A DNA stretch of 64,000 nucleotides from Trissonchulus latispiculum. Taxonomy: Eukaryota; Nematoda; Enoplea; Enoplida; Ironidae. A program made the position numbers and the translations under genes. The notes below the pieces were generated by a model. That model saw only the letters and a program-made list of their open reading frames with translations, searched no databases and had not been told where the DNA came from. The stretch spans positions 1 through 64,000 of the forward strand of contig JASAND010005518.1 in assembly GCA_030248195.1 (NCBI GenBank), written 5' to 3'. Positions within the stretch are counted from its first letter, which is position 1. Every line of letters begins with the position of its first letter. Below, piece by piece: positions 63,841 through 64,000 of the stretch.

Positions 63841-64000
63841 TCCGACCAGGAGGACAAAGGGGAAACGAACAAATTCTTATACTACTCAAAGAAAGTTTTT
63901 AGTGCACAGGTGTATGCTTTAGGGGATGCATCCGCTGAGACGACAGGCGGAAAAAAGACCAGCCTAAACATGCCGCCCACACGGTACAAATGCTCAGTTT

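Larger units (their letters stand above)
54791..64000. repeat. Right arm of the large inverted repeat, lower quality copy
   Basis: Reverse complement of 48148-38906. Recognisable degraded copies include an A exon (about 54890-55060, with several frame breaks), D (about 55455-55536), B and A exons to about 57590, E (about 58003-58158), F, G and H. Differences are mainly one- to three-base indels, often in homopolymers. At 57438-57463 there are 26 Gs where the left arm has three. Confidence 0.97.

Overview
This is eukaryotic DNA, most likely from an animal genome or an element living in one. It is AT-rich, with spliceosomal introns of about 60-300 bp (GT..AG, pyrimidine-rich acceptors), GA/CA microsatellites, foldback elements, tandem duplications, and many C or G runs of 7-14 bases. 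I see no bacterial operon features and no rRNA or tRNA gene. I cannot name the species.

Layout. A protein tail ends at 298 (+). Nearly everything else is on the minus strand. Going down in coordinates: an 84-aa reading frame (52048-51794); a three-exon gene of unknown function (51481-50562); gene X, with at least 14 exons including repeated exon cassettes (50061-43252); small gene W (39725-39068); genes Y (38444-37585) and Z (36127-35065), whose last exons resemble that of X; a PrimPol-type primase (33124-31922); a DDE-type transposase (31221-29466); an OTU-like/CXC protein (29423-28128); a P-loop helicase-like ATPase with a disordered tail (22880-18451); and gene L, about 21 exons, encoding a roughly 970-aa low-complexity charged protein (15323-5203). 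A last exon at 1342-768 belongs to one more gene. Only a few small frames are on the plus strand.

How the genes may work together. A primase, a replicative-helicase-like ATPase, a DDE transposase and an OTU/CXC protein on one strand within 15 kb look like the core of a large replication-competent mobile element or endogenised virus-like element. The co-oriented genes L, W, X, Y and Z may be its accessory genes or host genes. L and X are built from duplicated symmetric exons: every assigned exon junction in L is phase 2, and every one in X is phase 1. X, Y and Z share a C-terminal region that weakly recalls a BAH domain.

Reliability. From 54791 to 64000 the sequence is the reverse complement of 48148 to 38906. 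The intervening part includes about 1.45 kb of almost pure A/G (about 53230-54680) and a patchwork of copies from elsewhere in the window (about 52050-52930). The second arm carries single-base indels and a 26-G run where the first arm has three Gs, and its quality worsens toward the junction. I read this as a probable fold-back (chimeric read) artefact at a contig end, though a real palindrome is not excluded. Several exons in the good part also break at C/G runs by one base.
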